A stretch of 64,000 nucleotides of DNA from assembly GCA_028564925.1 (NCBI GenBank), contig CM053034.1:152809356-152873355 (forward strand), in the 5' to 3' direction. The notes beneath the pieces are model-generated. The model saw only the letters and a list, made by a program, of their open reading frames with translations. It did not search any database and was not told the DNA's origin. The stretch comes from Lithobates sylvaticus. Lineage: Eukaryota; Chordata; Amphibia; Anura; Ranidae. Shown one piece after another: positions 45,831 through 58,053 of this stretch (position 1 is its first letter; the number at the start of each line of letters is the position of its first letter). A program made the position numbers and the translations under genes.

Positions 45831-46525
45831 GTATAGGGACAGTACAGTTAGAGGAGTAAACTGGGATGGAAAGGGTGTCAGATATATGGGAGTGTGGATT
45901 GTCCAGAACTGAGGGGGGGGGGGGGTTTGGTGTGCTGCAGGGAATTGTGTAGTACAAATTTATGGGGGGGCTTAAGCAGATAGGAGAAGAGAAAGGATAA
46001 AGGTAACAGGAACAAAAATTCAGGAGGATTGCTGCTAACTTACTGCATGATTGTGCAGACAAGGTAGAGAGAGATGGAGACTGCTGGATAAGATGAGCGA
46101 ATCAAATGGGACCAAAGAAGAAGGTGAAGTGACACGAAGAGAACTTGCTGAGGACTGGAGGGGAGTGATTACTAGTTGCAGGAAGAAAGAGAGATAAGGC
46201 AAAGTTGGAGGAACTGGAACTGCAGTGTTGGGGAATCGGCACATCATGCAAACGAGTGAGAATAACAGTCTCTGCTGTCAGGCAGGAGAAGATGCAGAAG
46301 CTCCGTGTGCATCCCTCGTTTCCCCCTCCTCACCTCACAGAGTAAGAGAGCCCGGGGTGGGCTCGTCACTCAGCGTCCATGCTTTCCTTCTTGCAGTCTT
46401 GGGGCCCCTGCCACAGTGGCAGAATGCCGGGCCCAGTCGCAAATGCGACTGATGCGACCCTGGTACTGTGTTGGCCAAAAACAGGAATTCTCACGTTATG
46501 CAGGAACTCTCGTATTGGCTGTTAT

Positions 46526-48565
46526 TGGGGCTGGCCCAAGACAAAAATAAAATAAAATCACACCCACCAAAAGCCCCCCACATTATTTTTTATCATGACA
46601 ATTAAAACAAAAATTTTATTTATCAGGAATTCAGATTTACATGCAACAGTGGTGGTGGGTTTCAGACAGAGGCGGCGGTGGTGGGGGGGTTAGACACAAG
46701 CAGGTCTGGTAGGGGGGTTAGACAGAGGTAGGGAAGATGGAGGGGGGTTTAGACACTGGTGGGGGGGTTCAACACAGGCAGGGGTGGTGGGGGTTAGACA
46801 CAGGCAGGGGTGGTAGGGGGGTTTAGACACTGGCAGGGGGGTTACACACAGGCAGGGGTGGTGGGGGGGGGGTTAAACACAGGCGGGCTGGTAGGGGGTT
46901 AGACACAGGCAGGGGTGGCAGGGGGTTAGACACAGGCAGGGGTGGCAGGGGGTTAGACACAGGCAGGTGTGATAGGGGGGTTAGACAGAGGTAGGGAAGA
47001 TGGGGGGGTTTAGACACTGGTGGGGGGGGTTAAACACAGGCAGGGGTGGTGGGGGGTTAGACACAGGCAGGGGTGGTAGGGGGGTTTAGACACTGACAGG
47101 GGGTTACACACAGGCAGGGGTGGTAGGGGGGTTAAACACAGGCGAGGTGGCAGGGGGTTAGACACAGGCATATGTGGTGGGGGGGATAGACACAAGCAGA
47201 AGTGGTGGGGGGGGGGGGTTAGACACAGGCAGGGGTGGGGGGGGTTAGACACAGGCAGGGGTGGTAGGGGGGTTAGACATAGGCAGGGTCGGTAGGGGGT
47301 TAGACACAGGTAGGGGTAGTAGGGGGGCTAGACACAGGCAGGGGTGGTATGGGGGTTAGACACAGTTAGGGGTGGTAGGGGTGTTAGACACAGGCAGGAG
47401 TTGTGGGGGGTTAGACACAGGCAGGGGTGGTGGGGGTGTTAGACACAGGCAGGTTTAGGGGGTTAGACACAGTTAGGGGTGGTAGGGGGGTTAGGCACAG
47501 GCAGGGGTGGCAAGGGGTTAGACACAGGCAGGGGTGGCGGGGGTTAGACACAGGCAGGGGTGGCGCGGGGGGTTAGACACAGACAGGGGTGGCGGGAGTA
47601 TAAGACACAGGCAGGTGTGGCGGGGGTTAGACACAGGCAGGGGTGGCATGGGGGGTTAGACACAGGCAGGGGTGACGGGGGGATTAGACAGAGGCAGAGG
47701 TTAGACACAGGCAGGGGTGGCGTGGGGGGTTAGACACAGGTAGGGGTGGTAGGGGGGCTAGACACAGGCAGAGGTGGTAGGGTGGTTAGACACAGGCAGG
47801 AGTGGTATGGGGGTTAGACACAGTTAGGGGTGGTAGGGGTGTTAGACACAGGCAGGAGTGGTGGGGGGTTAGACACAGGCAGGGGTGGCGGGGGTGTTAG
47901 ACACAGACAGGTTTAGGGGGTTAGACACAGTTAGGGGTGGTAGGGGGGTTAGGCACAGGCAGGGGTGGCAGGGGGTTAGACACAGGCAGGGGTGGCGGGG
48001 GATTAGACACAGGCAGGGGTGGCGGGGTTTAGACACAGGCAGGGGTGGCGCGGGGGGTTAGACACAGGCAGGGGTGGCGGGGGTATTAAACACAGGCAGG
48101 TGTGGCGGGGGTTAGACACAAGCAGGGGTGGCCGGGGAGTTAGACACAGGCAGGGGTGATGGAGATGGGATTAGTGGCGCTGGCAGTTACTTTCTGTCAG
48201 TGTCAGCCATGCCTCCAGCGATCTCTCTCTAAACATGGGGTCTTCTTTTCAGCAGAAAACTCCTCCCCTTTTAAGCTGTTGGCCATCAGCTGACTTTCTC
48301 TTGTCCCGACATGTCAGCAGCAATGGGGGGGGGGGGAGCCACGGAGAGGATGGGCGGTGGCCAGGTGTGCGGGTATGGCTCTGCCATTACCTCTAATAGC
48401 AGCGGCGCCGGGCCATCCACACAGTGGGATAAGGAGCTGGGCGGGTGGGTGTAGCGGAGCCATCGAGCGGGACCACTGTCTTCTTGGAGTGTCAATGTGC
48501 CGCAGCTCAGAACCTGCCACCCGGGACCAATGGTCCCACCGGGTCCCATGGTAGGGCCGGCCCTG
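46526..48565. mobile_element. hAT element filled by a G-rich minisatellite
   Basis: Ends TGGGGCTGGCCCAAG and GTAGGGCCGGCCCTG, with an exact 8-bp duplication GCTGTTAT at 46518-46525 and 48566-48573. The array covers 46660-48160. The right end (48170-48560) is unique and GC-rich. Confidence 0.9.
46660..48160 (+). repeat. Minisatellite, unit about 26-29 bp (GGTTAGACACAGGCAGGGGT)
   Basis: About 54 units GGTTAGACACAGGCAGGGGT plus GG(T/C)(A/G)GGGG. A longer block (about 47290-47560) recurs at about 47730-48030 with the same order of variants (TTAGGGGTGGTAGGGGTG, GGTTTAGGGGG), so there is higher-order duplication. Confidence 0.93.
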
Positions 48566-48573
48566 GCTGTTAT

Positions 48574-48847
48574 GAAATATTGATAGATATGGCTTGGCTG
48601 ACGGTTTATCAGAAGGTTTATAACAATGAAACAATATCAGTTGTCAGTCTAGGAAGCTATCATATTATGAATATGGGTATATTTAGTAACAGTATGCATT
48701 TAGGACCAGAGAGGCGCAAAAAAAATGGTTTTCTGGCTAAAAAGTAATAACAGGCACCTTGTTTAATTAGTTTAACATTTTTATAAAGGGTAACAGGTTT
48801 CTAATAAGGCTTTGTTTTTAAATCTGCTACATTGGCATGGATGCATA
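48574..48847. other. Intron 6 spacer
   Basis: Nothing recognised. Confidence 0.6.
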
Positions 48848-49201
48848 CACTCAACGGCCACTTTATTAGGTACACCTGTTCAATTGGTGAAGACTAAGGA
48901 TGGGCCCGGTGCTCGATGCGAACCCACGTTCGCATCGAGCACCGGGCGTTCGCTCGCTCTGCGAGCCCAGAACTATTTTGGCCGCTCGCATCACGTTCGT
49001 GTGATGCGAGCGGCCCCGCAATGCATTGCGGCCGGCGCGGCCGACGCAGTGCATTGCTGGCTGATGATTGGCCAAGCATGCACTGTGACCCCGCATGCTT
49101 GGCCAATCACAGCCCCGGAAAATCGAAGAGCCATAATTGGCTACAGGCAGGACGCCTGTAGCCAATTACAGCTCAGGGGCTGTAGTACACGCCCCCCCCC
49201 C

Positions 49202-49208
49202 TATAAAA
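49202..49208 (+). promoter_or_regulatory. Candidate TATA box of the hAT transposase gene
   Basis: TATAAAA after a C-rich run, followed by GC-rich sequence, in the left end of the element and on the transposase strand. If used, the transcript would cross the satellite before reaching the start codon at 54093. Confidence 0.55.
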
Positions 49209-49360
49209 CGCCGCCACGCCGTCTGCGCCGGTCACATGCTGTTCCGGCGCAGATTGAGCAGGCAGATTCTGTGACACTCTGCTGCATTGAGATAGTTAGA
49301 TAGATTCACTTACAGAGATTGAGTTAGATAGATTCAGTTACAAAGATTGATTGACAAAGA

Positions 49361-50012
49361 GGGGCTTGTAGTGTGCTCGTGGCAGGCAGGCAGAGCTCCT
49401 ATATTTTGTTACCAGAAGCACCTATAGGACTTGTAGTGTGTTCGTGGCAGGCAGGCAGAGCTCCTATATTTTGTTACCAGAAGCACCTATAGGACTTGTA
49501 GTGTGTTAGTGGCAGGCAGGCAGAGCTCCTATATTTTGTTACCAGAAGCACCTATAGGACTTGTAGTGTGTTCGTGGCAGGCAGGCAGAGCTCCTATATT
49601 TTGTTACCAGAAGCACCTATAGGACTTGTAGTGTGTTAGTGGCAGGCAGGCAGAGCTCCTATATTTTGTTACCAGAAGCACCTATAGGACTTGTAGTGTG
49701 TTCGTGGCAGGCAGGCAGAGCTCCTATATTTTGTTACCAGAAGCACCTATAGGACTTGTAGTGTGTTAGTGGCAGGCAGGCAGAGCTCCTATATTTTGTT
49801 ACCAGAAGCACCTATAGGACTTGTAGTGTGTTAGTGGCAGGCAGGCAGAGCTCCTATATTTTGTTACCAGAAGCACCTATAGGACTTGTAGTGTGTTAGT
49901 GGCAGGCAGGCAGAGCTCCTATATTTTGTTACCAGAAGCACCTATAGGACTTGTAGTGTGTTCGTGGCAGGCAGGCAGAGCTCCTATATTTTGTTCCCAG
50001 AAGCACCTATAG
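49361..50012 (+). repeat. Satellite zone A, 65-bp unit, about 10 copies
   Basis: Unit GGACTTGTAGTGTGTTCGTG, then GCAGGCAGGCAGAGCTCCTA, then TATTTTGTTACCAGAAGCAC and CTATA. Spacing between GGAC marks is 65 (49427, 49492, 49557). Copies differ mainly as TTCGTGG or TTAGTGG. Each unit has an acceptor-like TATTTTGTTACCAG. Confidence 0.95.
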
Positions 50013-52236
50013 GACTTGAAGTGTGTTAGTCCCATTACACACACAGAGCTATATTTTCTTCCCAGAAGCACCTATAGGACTTGAAGTGTGTTAGTCCCAT
50101 TACACACACAGAGCTATATTTTCTTCCCAGAAGCACCTATAGGACTTGAAGTGTGTTAGTCCCATTACACACACAGAGCTATATTTTGTTCCCAGAAGCA
50201 CCTATAGGACTTGAAGTGTGTTAGTCCCATTACACACACAGAGCTATATTTTCTTCCCAGAAGCACCTATAGGACTTGAAGTGTGTTAGTCCCATTACAC
50301 ACACAGAGCTATATTTTGTTCCCAGAAGCACCTATAGGACTTGAAGTGTGTTAGTCCCATTACACACACAGAGCTATATTTTGTTCCCAGAAGCACCTAT
50401 AGGACTTGAAGTGTGTTAGTCCCATTACACACACAGAGCTATATTTTGTTCCCAGAAGCACCTATAGGACTTGAAGTGTGTTAGTCCCATTACACACAAA
50501 GAGCTATATTTTGTTCCCAGAAGCACCTATAGGACTTGAAGTGTGTTAGTCCCATTACACACAAAGAGCTATACTTTGTTCCCAGAAGCACCTATAGGAC
50601 TTGAAGTGTGTTAGTCCCATTACACACACAGAGCTATATTTTGTTCCCAGAAGCACCTATAGGACTTGAAGTGTGTTAGTCCCATTACACACAAAGAGCT
50701 ATACTTTGTTCCCAGAAGCACCTATAGGACTTGAAGTGTGTTAGTCCCATTACACACACAGAGCTATATTTTGTTCCCAGAAGCACCTATAGGACTTGAA
50801 GTGTGTTAGTCCCATTACACACAAAGAGCTATATTTTGTTCCCAGAAGCACCTATAGGACTTGAAGTGTGTTAGTCCCATTACACACACAGAGCTATATT
50901 TTGTTCCCAGAAGCACCTATAGGACTTGAAGTGTGTTAGTCCCATTACACACAAAGAGCTATATTTTGTTCCCAGAAGCACCTATAGGACTTGAAGTGTG
51001 TTAGTCCCATTACACACACAGAGCTATATTTTGTTCCCAGAAGCACCTATAGGACTTGAAGTGTGTTAGTCCCATTACACACACAGAGCTATATTTTGTT
51101 CCCAGAAGCACCTATAGGACTTGAAGTGTGTTAGTCCCATTACACACACAGAGCTATATTTTGTTCCCAGAAGCACCTATAGGACTTGAAGTGTGTTAGT
51201 CCCATTACACACACAGAGCTATATTTTGTTCCCAGAAGCACCTATAGGACTTGAAGTGTGTTAGTCCCATTACACACAAAGAGCTATACTTTGTTCCCAG
51301 AAGCACCTATAGGACTTGAAGTGTGTTAGTCCCATTACACACACAGAGCTATATTTTCTTCCCAGAAGCACCTATAGGACTTGAAGTGTGTTAGTCCCAT
51401 TACACACAAAGAGCTATACTTTGTTCCCAGAAGCACCTATAGGACTTGAAGTGTGTTAGTCCCATTACACACACAGAGCTATATTTTGTTCCCAGAAGCA
51501 CCTATAGGACTTGAAGTGTGTTAGTCCCATTACACACAAAGAGCTATATTTTGTTCCCAGAAGCACCTATAGGACTTGAAGTGTGTTAGTCCCATTACAC
51601 ACACAGAGCTATATTTTGTTCCCAGAAGCACCTATAGGACTTGAAGTGTGTTAGTCCCATTACACACAAAGAGCTATATTTTGTTCCCAGAAGCACCTAT
51701 AGGACTTGAAGTGTGTTAGTCCCATTACACACACAGAGCTATATTTTGTTCCCAGAAGCACCTATAGGACTTGAAGTGTGTTAGTCCCATTACACACACA
51801 GAGCTATATTTTGTTCCCAGAAGCACCTATAGGACTTGAAGTGTGTTAGTCCCATTACACACACAGAGCTATATTTTGTTCCCAGAAGCACCTATAGGAC
51901 TTGAAGTGTGTTAGTCCCATTACACACAAAGAGCTATACTTTGTTCCCAGAAGCACCTATAGGACTTGAAGTGTGTTAGTCCCATTACACACACAGAGCT
52001 ATATTTTGTTCCCAGAAGCACCTATAGGACTTGAAGTGTGTTAGTCCCATTACACACAAAGAGCTATATTTTGTTCCCAGAAGCACCTATAGGACTTGAA
52101 GTGTGTTAGTCCCATTACACACACAGAGCTATATTTTGTTCCCAGAAGCACCTATAGGACTTGAAGTGTGTTAGTCCCATTACACACACAGAGCTATATT
52201 TTGTTCCCAGAAGCACCTATAGGACTTGAAGTGTGT
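50013..52236 (+). repeat. Satellite zone B, 65-bp unit, about 34 copies
   Basis: Unit GGACTTGAAGTGTGTTAGTC, CCATTACACACACAGAGCTA, TATTTTGTTCCCAGAAGCAC. From about 50620 to 52140 units with ACACACAG and ACACAAAG largely alternate, giving 130-bp dimers. The first few use TATTTTCTTCCCAG. Acceptor-like motif in every unit. Confidence 0.95.
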
Positions 52237-54080
52237 TAGTCCCATCACACAGAGCTCCTCTATTTTCTTTGCATAAGCACCCACAGGACTTCTAGTGTGT
52301 TAGTGGCACCACACAGAGCTCCTCTATTTTCTTTGCAGAAGCACCCACAGGACTTCTAGTGTGTTAGTGGCATCACACAGAGCTCCTCTATTTTCTTTGC
52401 AGAGGCACCCATAGGACTTCTAGTGTGTTAGTGGCATCACACAGAGCTCCTATATATTCTTCTCAGCAGCACCCACAGGACTTCTAGTGTGTTAGTGGCA
52501 TCACACAGAGCTCCTCTATTTTCTTTGCAGAAGCACCCATAGGACTTCTAGTGTGTTAGTGGCATCACACAGAGCTCCTATATATTCTTTGCATAAGCAC
52601 CCACAGGACTTCTAGTGTGTTAGTGGCACCACACAGAGCTCCTCTATTTTCTTTGCAGAAGCACCCACAGGACTTCTAGTGTGTTAGTGGCATCACACAG
52701 AGCTCCTCTATTTTCTTTGCAGAAGCACCCATAGGACTTCTAGTGTGTTAGTGGCATCACACAGAGCTCCTATATATTCTTTGCATAAGCACCCACAGGA
52801 CTTCTAGTGTGTTAGTGGCACCACACAGAGCTCCTCTATTTTCTTTGCAGAAGCACCCACAGGACTTCTAGTGTGTTAGTGGCACCACACAGAGCTCCTC
52901 TATTTTCTTTGCAGAAGCACCCACAGGACTTCTAGTGTGTTAGTGGCATCACACAGAGCTCCTCTATTTTCTTTGCAGAGGCACCCATAGGACTTCTAGT
53001 GTGTTAGTGGCATCACACAGAGCTCCTATATATTCTTCTCAGCAGCACCCACAGGACTTCTAGTGTGTTAGTGGCATCACACAGAGCTCCTCTATTTTCT
53101 TTGCAGAAGCACCCATAGGACTTCTAGTGTGTTAGTGGCATCACACAGAGCTCCTATATATTCTTTGCATAAGCACCCACAGGACTTCTAGTGTGTTAGT
53201 GGCACCACACAGAGCTCCTCTATTTTCTTTGCAGAAGCACCCACAGGACTTCTAGTGTGTTAGTGGCATCACACAGAGCTCCTCTATTTTCTTTGCAGAA
53301 GCACCCATAGGACTTCTAGTGTGTTAGTGGCATCACACAGAGCTCCTATATATTCTTTGCATAAGCACCCACAGGACTTCTAGTGTGTTAGTGGCACCAC
53401 ACAGAGCTCCTCTATTTTCTTTGCAGAAGCACCCACAGGACTTCTAGTGTGTTAGTGGCATCACACAGAGCTCCTCTATTTTCTTTGCAGAAGCACCCAT
53501 AGGACTTCTAGTGTGTTAGTGGCATCACACAGAGCTCCTATATATTCTTTGCATAAGCACCCACAGGACTTCTAGTGTGTTAGTGGCATCACACAGAGCT
53601 CCTCTATTTTCTTTGCAGAAGCACCCATAGGACTTCTAGTGTGTTAGTGGCATCACACAGAGCTCCTATATATTCTTTGCATAAGCACCCACAGGACTTC
53701 TAGTGTGTTAGTGGCACCACACAGAGCTCCTCTATTTTCTTTGCAGAAGCACCCACAGGACTTCTAGTGTGTTAGTGGCATCACACAGAGCTCCTCTATT
53801 TTCTTTGCAGAAGCACCCATAGGACTTCTAGTGTGTTAGTGGCATCACACAGAGCTCCTCTATTTTCTTTGCAGAAGCACCCACAGGACTTCTAGTGTGT
53901 TAGTGGCATCACACAGAGCTCCTCTATTTTCTTTGCATAAGCACCCACAGGACTTCTAGTGTGTTAGTGGCATCACACAGAGCTCCTCTATTTTCTTTGC
54001 AGAAGCACCCATAGGACTTCTAGTGTGTTAGTGGCATCACACAGAGCTCCTATATTTTCTTCTCAGCAGCACCCACAGGA
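52237..54080 (+). repeat. Satellite zone C, 64-bp unit, about 29 copies with higher-order repeats
   Basis: Unit GGACTTCTAGTGTGTTAGTG, GCATCACACAGAGCTCCTCT, ATTTTCTTTGCAGAAGCACC. Variants TATATATTCTTTGCATAAGC and TATTCTTCTCAGCAGC recur. The GAGGCACCCATAGG variant at 52401 recurs at 52977, 576 bp (nine units) later, followed by the same series of variants. The last unit (TTCTTCTCAG, to 54066) runs into the transposase start. Confidence 0.95.
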
Positions 54081-54092
54081 CTACCGACTACA

Positions 54093-57000
54093 ATGGCTGG
54101 AAGACCGCCAAGGGGAGGCAGAGCGTGCAGAGCCAAGAACACAGGGCAGGCAGGCTCTGTTTCTAGTGGACGTGGCCGTGGACGTGGACGTGGTCGTGCA
54201 TCGTCATCAGCACGTGGCCATGGGACACGCGCGTCTTTGTTTTCGGCAGCTGGACATGTGGAGCCGCATCATGCTGAAGGCTTGGTAGAATGGATGACCA
54301 AGCCCTCCTCATCCTCCTCATCCTCTCTCACCCAGGCTCAGGGTACTGACAGAGCATCATCAGCCACCCCTTCCCTAGACCCACCATGTCCTCCTGAGGA
54401 GTCCCCCGAACTCTTTGAGCACAGTGTTGGGTACATGCTCCAGGAGGATGCCCAACGATTCGAAGGCTCGGATGACGATACCCAGCTTGAGGAATCTGGC
54501 AGTACAGTTCCACCAGCTGCAGCTTACTGCCAGGTTTGCTCTAGTGGTGAAGAGGGAGGGGGATGATGAGGTCACTGACTCCACGTGGGTGCCTCAAGGG
54601 AGAGAGGATGAGGAGGAGGACGAGGAGGAGGAGGATGCGGCGTCACATGTCCAACGAGGCAGGATGCCCCCTGGAGGCCAGGTAGAGGCCAGCACAGCAA
54701 CTGTACAACACCGCAGAGCTCCGCCTGTGCAGGGCGCTGCCTCTGCACGTTATCAGAAAAGTTCTTTGGTGTGGGCCTTTTTTGAGACGAGTGCAGCAGA
54801 TCGCACCACTGCTATTTGCAATATTTGTCTCAAGCGTATCTCGCGTGGCCAAAACATCAGCCGCTTGGGCACCACAAGCATGACCAGACATATGGCGACC
54901 TGCCATGCAGCTCGTTGGCAGGCACACATAAAAGACCCACACCAAAGAACTAAGCGGACCTCTCCTTGCTCCTCCTCAGCTGGGATCTCCATCCCCACTA
55001 CACCTTCAGTCCTCTCTGAAAGCTGCTCTGAGAGGACTGAAGGTGTAGAATTCGGTGTGTCACAACCAAGTACTTGCAGTACACCGACGTCCGAATGCAG
55101 CAGGCAAATTTCCCTGCCCCAGCTGCTGGACCGTAGAAAGAAGTACACTCCCAGCCATCCACATGCCCAGCGGTTGAATGCTAGCCTTGCTAAATTGCTA
55201 GCACTTCAACTGCTGCCTTTTCAGTTGGTAGACTCGGCCCCCTTCCGTGAGTTTGTTCAATGTGCGGTTCCTCAGTGGCAGGTTCCCAAACGCCACTTTT
55301 TCTCGCGGAAGGCGATTCCGTCTCTCTACCGGCATGTGGAGGGCAATGTCCATGCCTCGCTGGACAGGGCGGTCAGCGGTAAGGTGCATATTACCGCTGA
55401 CTCATGGTCCAGCAGGCATGGACAGGGACGGTACCTTTCTTTCACGGCCCATTGGGTCACTCTATTGGCAGCTGGGAGGGATGCAGGACAAGGTGCAGTA
55501 GTGTTGGAGGTTGTTCCGCCACCACGCCTCCAAAACGCGACTACTGCTACTGGTTGTGACACACCTCTCTCCTCCACCCCCTCCTCTTCTTCTTCCTCCA
55601 GTGCTCTGTCCTTGGAACCAGCGGTGCTCCGTAGGCGTACAAGGGGCTACGCAAGTACGCAGGCAAAAAGATGCCATGCCGTGCTTGCGCTGGTGTGTTT
55701 GGGGACAGGAGCCACACTGGGCCAGAGGTTCTGGCAGCTCTGCAGGGGCAGGCCGAGAGGTGGTTGACGCCACGTCAGCTTAAGCCAGGAATGGTCGTTT
55801 CTGACAATGGCACCAACCTCCTCTCCGCCCTGCGACAGGGGCAGCTCACCCATGTGCCCTGCATGGCTCACGTCCTCAACCTGGTGGTGCAGCGGTTCTT
55901 GGGCAGGTTCCCAGGCTTACAGGATGTCCTGAGGCAGGCCAGGAAAGTCTGTGTGCATTTCCGCCGATCTTATAATGCCAGTGCTCGGCTGACTGAGCTG
56001 CAAAAGGAGCTGAACCTGCCCAAGAACCGCCTAATATCTGACATGCCCACCAGGTGGAACTCAACGTTGGCCATGCTGCAGCGACTGCACACGCAGCAGA
56101 GGGCCATCAATGAGTACCTTTGCGACTACGGCACCAGGACAGGGTCAGGGGAGCTTGGTTTTTTTTCCCCACGTCAGTGGAGCATGATCAGGGATGCATG
56201 CACTGTCCTCTCACCATTTGAGGAGGCCACGAGGATGGTGAGCAGTGACAGTGCATGCATCAGTGACACTGTCCCTCTTGTCCACCTGTTGGAGCATACG
56301 CTGCGTGGGATCATGGACAGGGCACTTGAGGCAGAACAGAGGCAGGAAGAGGAGGACTTCCTTGCCTCTCAAGGCCCCCTTTATCCGGACAGTGTTCCTT
56401 CTGTCCCACCCATCACACAGGAAGAGGATGAGGAGGAGGAGGAGGAGGAGGAGGAGGAGGATTGTGTGAGCATGGAGGTGGAGCCTGGCACTCAGCATCA
56501 GCAGCAGCAGTCTTTTAGGGATGATGTACAGTCCCAACAAGCCAGTGGACTTGTACGTGGCTGGGAGGAGGTGGCTGGCGATCATGTCATCCTCAGTGAC
56601 CCAGAAGACTCCGGACCGAATGCCTCAGCTAACCTACGCTGCATGGCCTCCCTGATCCTGCAAAGCCTGCGGAAGGATCCTCGTGTTCTTCGGATCAAGG
56701 AGAGGGACCATTACTGGCTGGCCACTCTCCTTGATCCGCGGTACAAGGGTAAGGTTGCGGACCTTATCTTGCCGTCGCAGAGGGAGCAGAGGATGAGACA
56801 TCTCAGGGAGGCCTTGCAGAAAGGTCTGTGCAACGCGTTCCCAGAAACTGGGAGGCTACAAACTCCTGGTCCTGGGCGACGAGTTGCTGAGGCTTCGGTC
56901 AGTGGCAGAAGGAGCGGTGGGGAAGGTGGACGTCTGACCGATGCGTTCAGACAATTTTTTAGTCCGCAGCCCCAAGGTATGATCGGTTCCAGCAACCATC

Positions 57001-57320
57001 GCCAGCGTCTGATATACATGGTGCAGGAATACCTTGGGGCAAGGTCAGACTTGGACACCTTTCCCACCGAAAATCCTCTGGCTTACTGGGTCCTGAGGAT
57101 GGATCACTGGCCAGAGCTTGCACAGTATGCAATTGAGCTACTGGCCTGTCCTGCCTCCAGCGTTCTTTCCGAACGCACATTCAGTGCTGCTGGAGGATTT
57201 GTGACTGATCATAGGGTGCGCCTGTCCACCGCCTCGGTTGATCGACTGACCTTCATCAAAATGAATCAGTCTTGGATCACCACCAGCTACCAGGCACCTG
57301 AGGCGGATATAACCGAATAA
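54093..57320 (+). pseudogene. hAT-family transposase, BED zinc finger and RNase H-like fold, two frame changes
   Basis: ATG at 54093 starts MAGRPPRGGRACRAK, then an RG-rich tract (GRGRGRGRGRASSS) and an acidic/Ser region. One frame change lies in the G run near 54558 and a second near 55700; one base less and one base more respectively would restore phase, so about 1075 codons are otherwise open. A BED finger at roughly residues 220-275 has CNIC (54817) and H-x4-H at HMATCH. RNase H-like motifs: ITADSWSS (Asp codon 55399), VVSDNGTN (55802), CMAHVLNLVV, PTRWNSTL. LLDPRYKGK follows, then an acidic run (56427-56462), and the C-terminal hAT dimerisation region YWVLRMDHWPELAQ to SSVLSERTFSAAGG and RLSTASVDRL. 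Closest in architecture to ZBED/Ac-type transposases. Both changes fall in G homopolymers, so assembly error is possible. Confidence 0.9.
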
Positions 57321-57430
57321 TTTTTAATGTCACATCCCTTCAAGACTGCCTATGCTGATGCTGAGTGACTGTCCTCTTATGTTCACTGACTATCCTCTTC
57401 CTCCTCCTCAATGATCCATGCCACCACACC

Positions 57431-58053
57431 AGTGCCTAAGGCACAATTTTTCAGCCCCTGTTTAACAGGGGCGTGTACTTACAATTTTTAAAAAAAAATG
57501 CTTCGCAACACGTGTGACTGCTGTGCTCCAAGTACAGTCTCTGTGAGGGCCGTGTTGCAGTGTTGTGGCACCAGCACCAGTGCCTAAGGCACAATTTTTC
57601 AGCCCCTGTTTAACAGGGGCGTGTACTTACAATTTTTTTAAAAAATGCTTCGCAACACGTGTGACTGCTGTGCTCCAAGTACAGTCTCTGTGAGGGCCGT
57701 GTTGCAGTGTTGTGGCACCAGTGCCTAAGGCACAATTTTTCAGCCCCTGTTTAACAGGGGCGTGTACTTACAATTTTTTAAAAAAAATGCTTCGCAACAC
57801 GTGTGACTGCTGTGCTCCAAGTACAGTCTCTGTGAGGGCCGTGTTGCAGTGTTGTGGCACCAGTGCCTAAGGCACAATTTTTCAGCCCCTGTTTAACAGG
57901 GGCGTGTACTTACAATTTTTTAAAAAAATGCTTCGCAACACGTGTGACTGCTGTGCTCCAAGTACAGTATCTGTGAGGGCCGGGTTGCAGTGTTGTGGCA
58001 CCAGCACCAGTGCCTAAGGCACAATTTTTCAGCCCCTGTTTAACAGGGGCGGG
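57431..58053 (+). repeat. Tandem array, unit 141-148 bp, just over four copies
   Basis: Marks AGTGCCTAAGGCACAATTTT at 57431, 57579, 57720, 57862 and 58009. Each unit has the inverted repeat CAGCCCCTGTTTAACAGGGGC, then GCTTCGCAACACGTGTGACT and GTGAGGGCCGTGTTGCAG. Length differs by an optional second CACCAG and the A/T run. Confidence 0.94.

Larger units (their letters stand above)
44702..46468. mobile_element. hAT element, same family as 39270, containing a second hAT
   Basis: Starts CAGAGGCGTAACTATAACC, ends GCGACCCTGGTACTG. Flanks TGTTGGTC (44694-44701) and TGTTGGCC (46469-46476) match at 7 of 8. The right half (45840-46460) is host element sequence ending GGGCCCAGTCGCAAATGCGA. Confidence 0.85.

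Noticed and set aside
44891-46062. Ser/Leu/Pro-rich minus-strand frames of 246 and 373 codons
   Set aside because: Antisense of the GA-rich array inside a hAT; no domain, just repeat translation.
49361-54080. CRISPR-like or virus-like tandem array
   Set aside because: Units are contiguous 64-65 bp with no unique spacers, in vertebrate DNA inside a transposon.
55326-55871. Antisense frames over the hAT transposase
   Set aside because: Shadows of the plus-strand gene, with no domain of their own.
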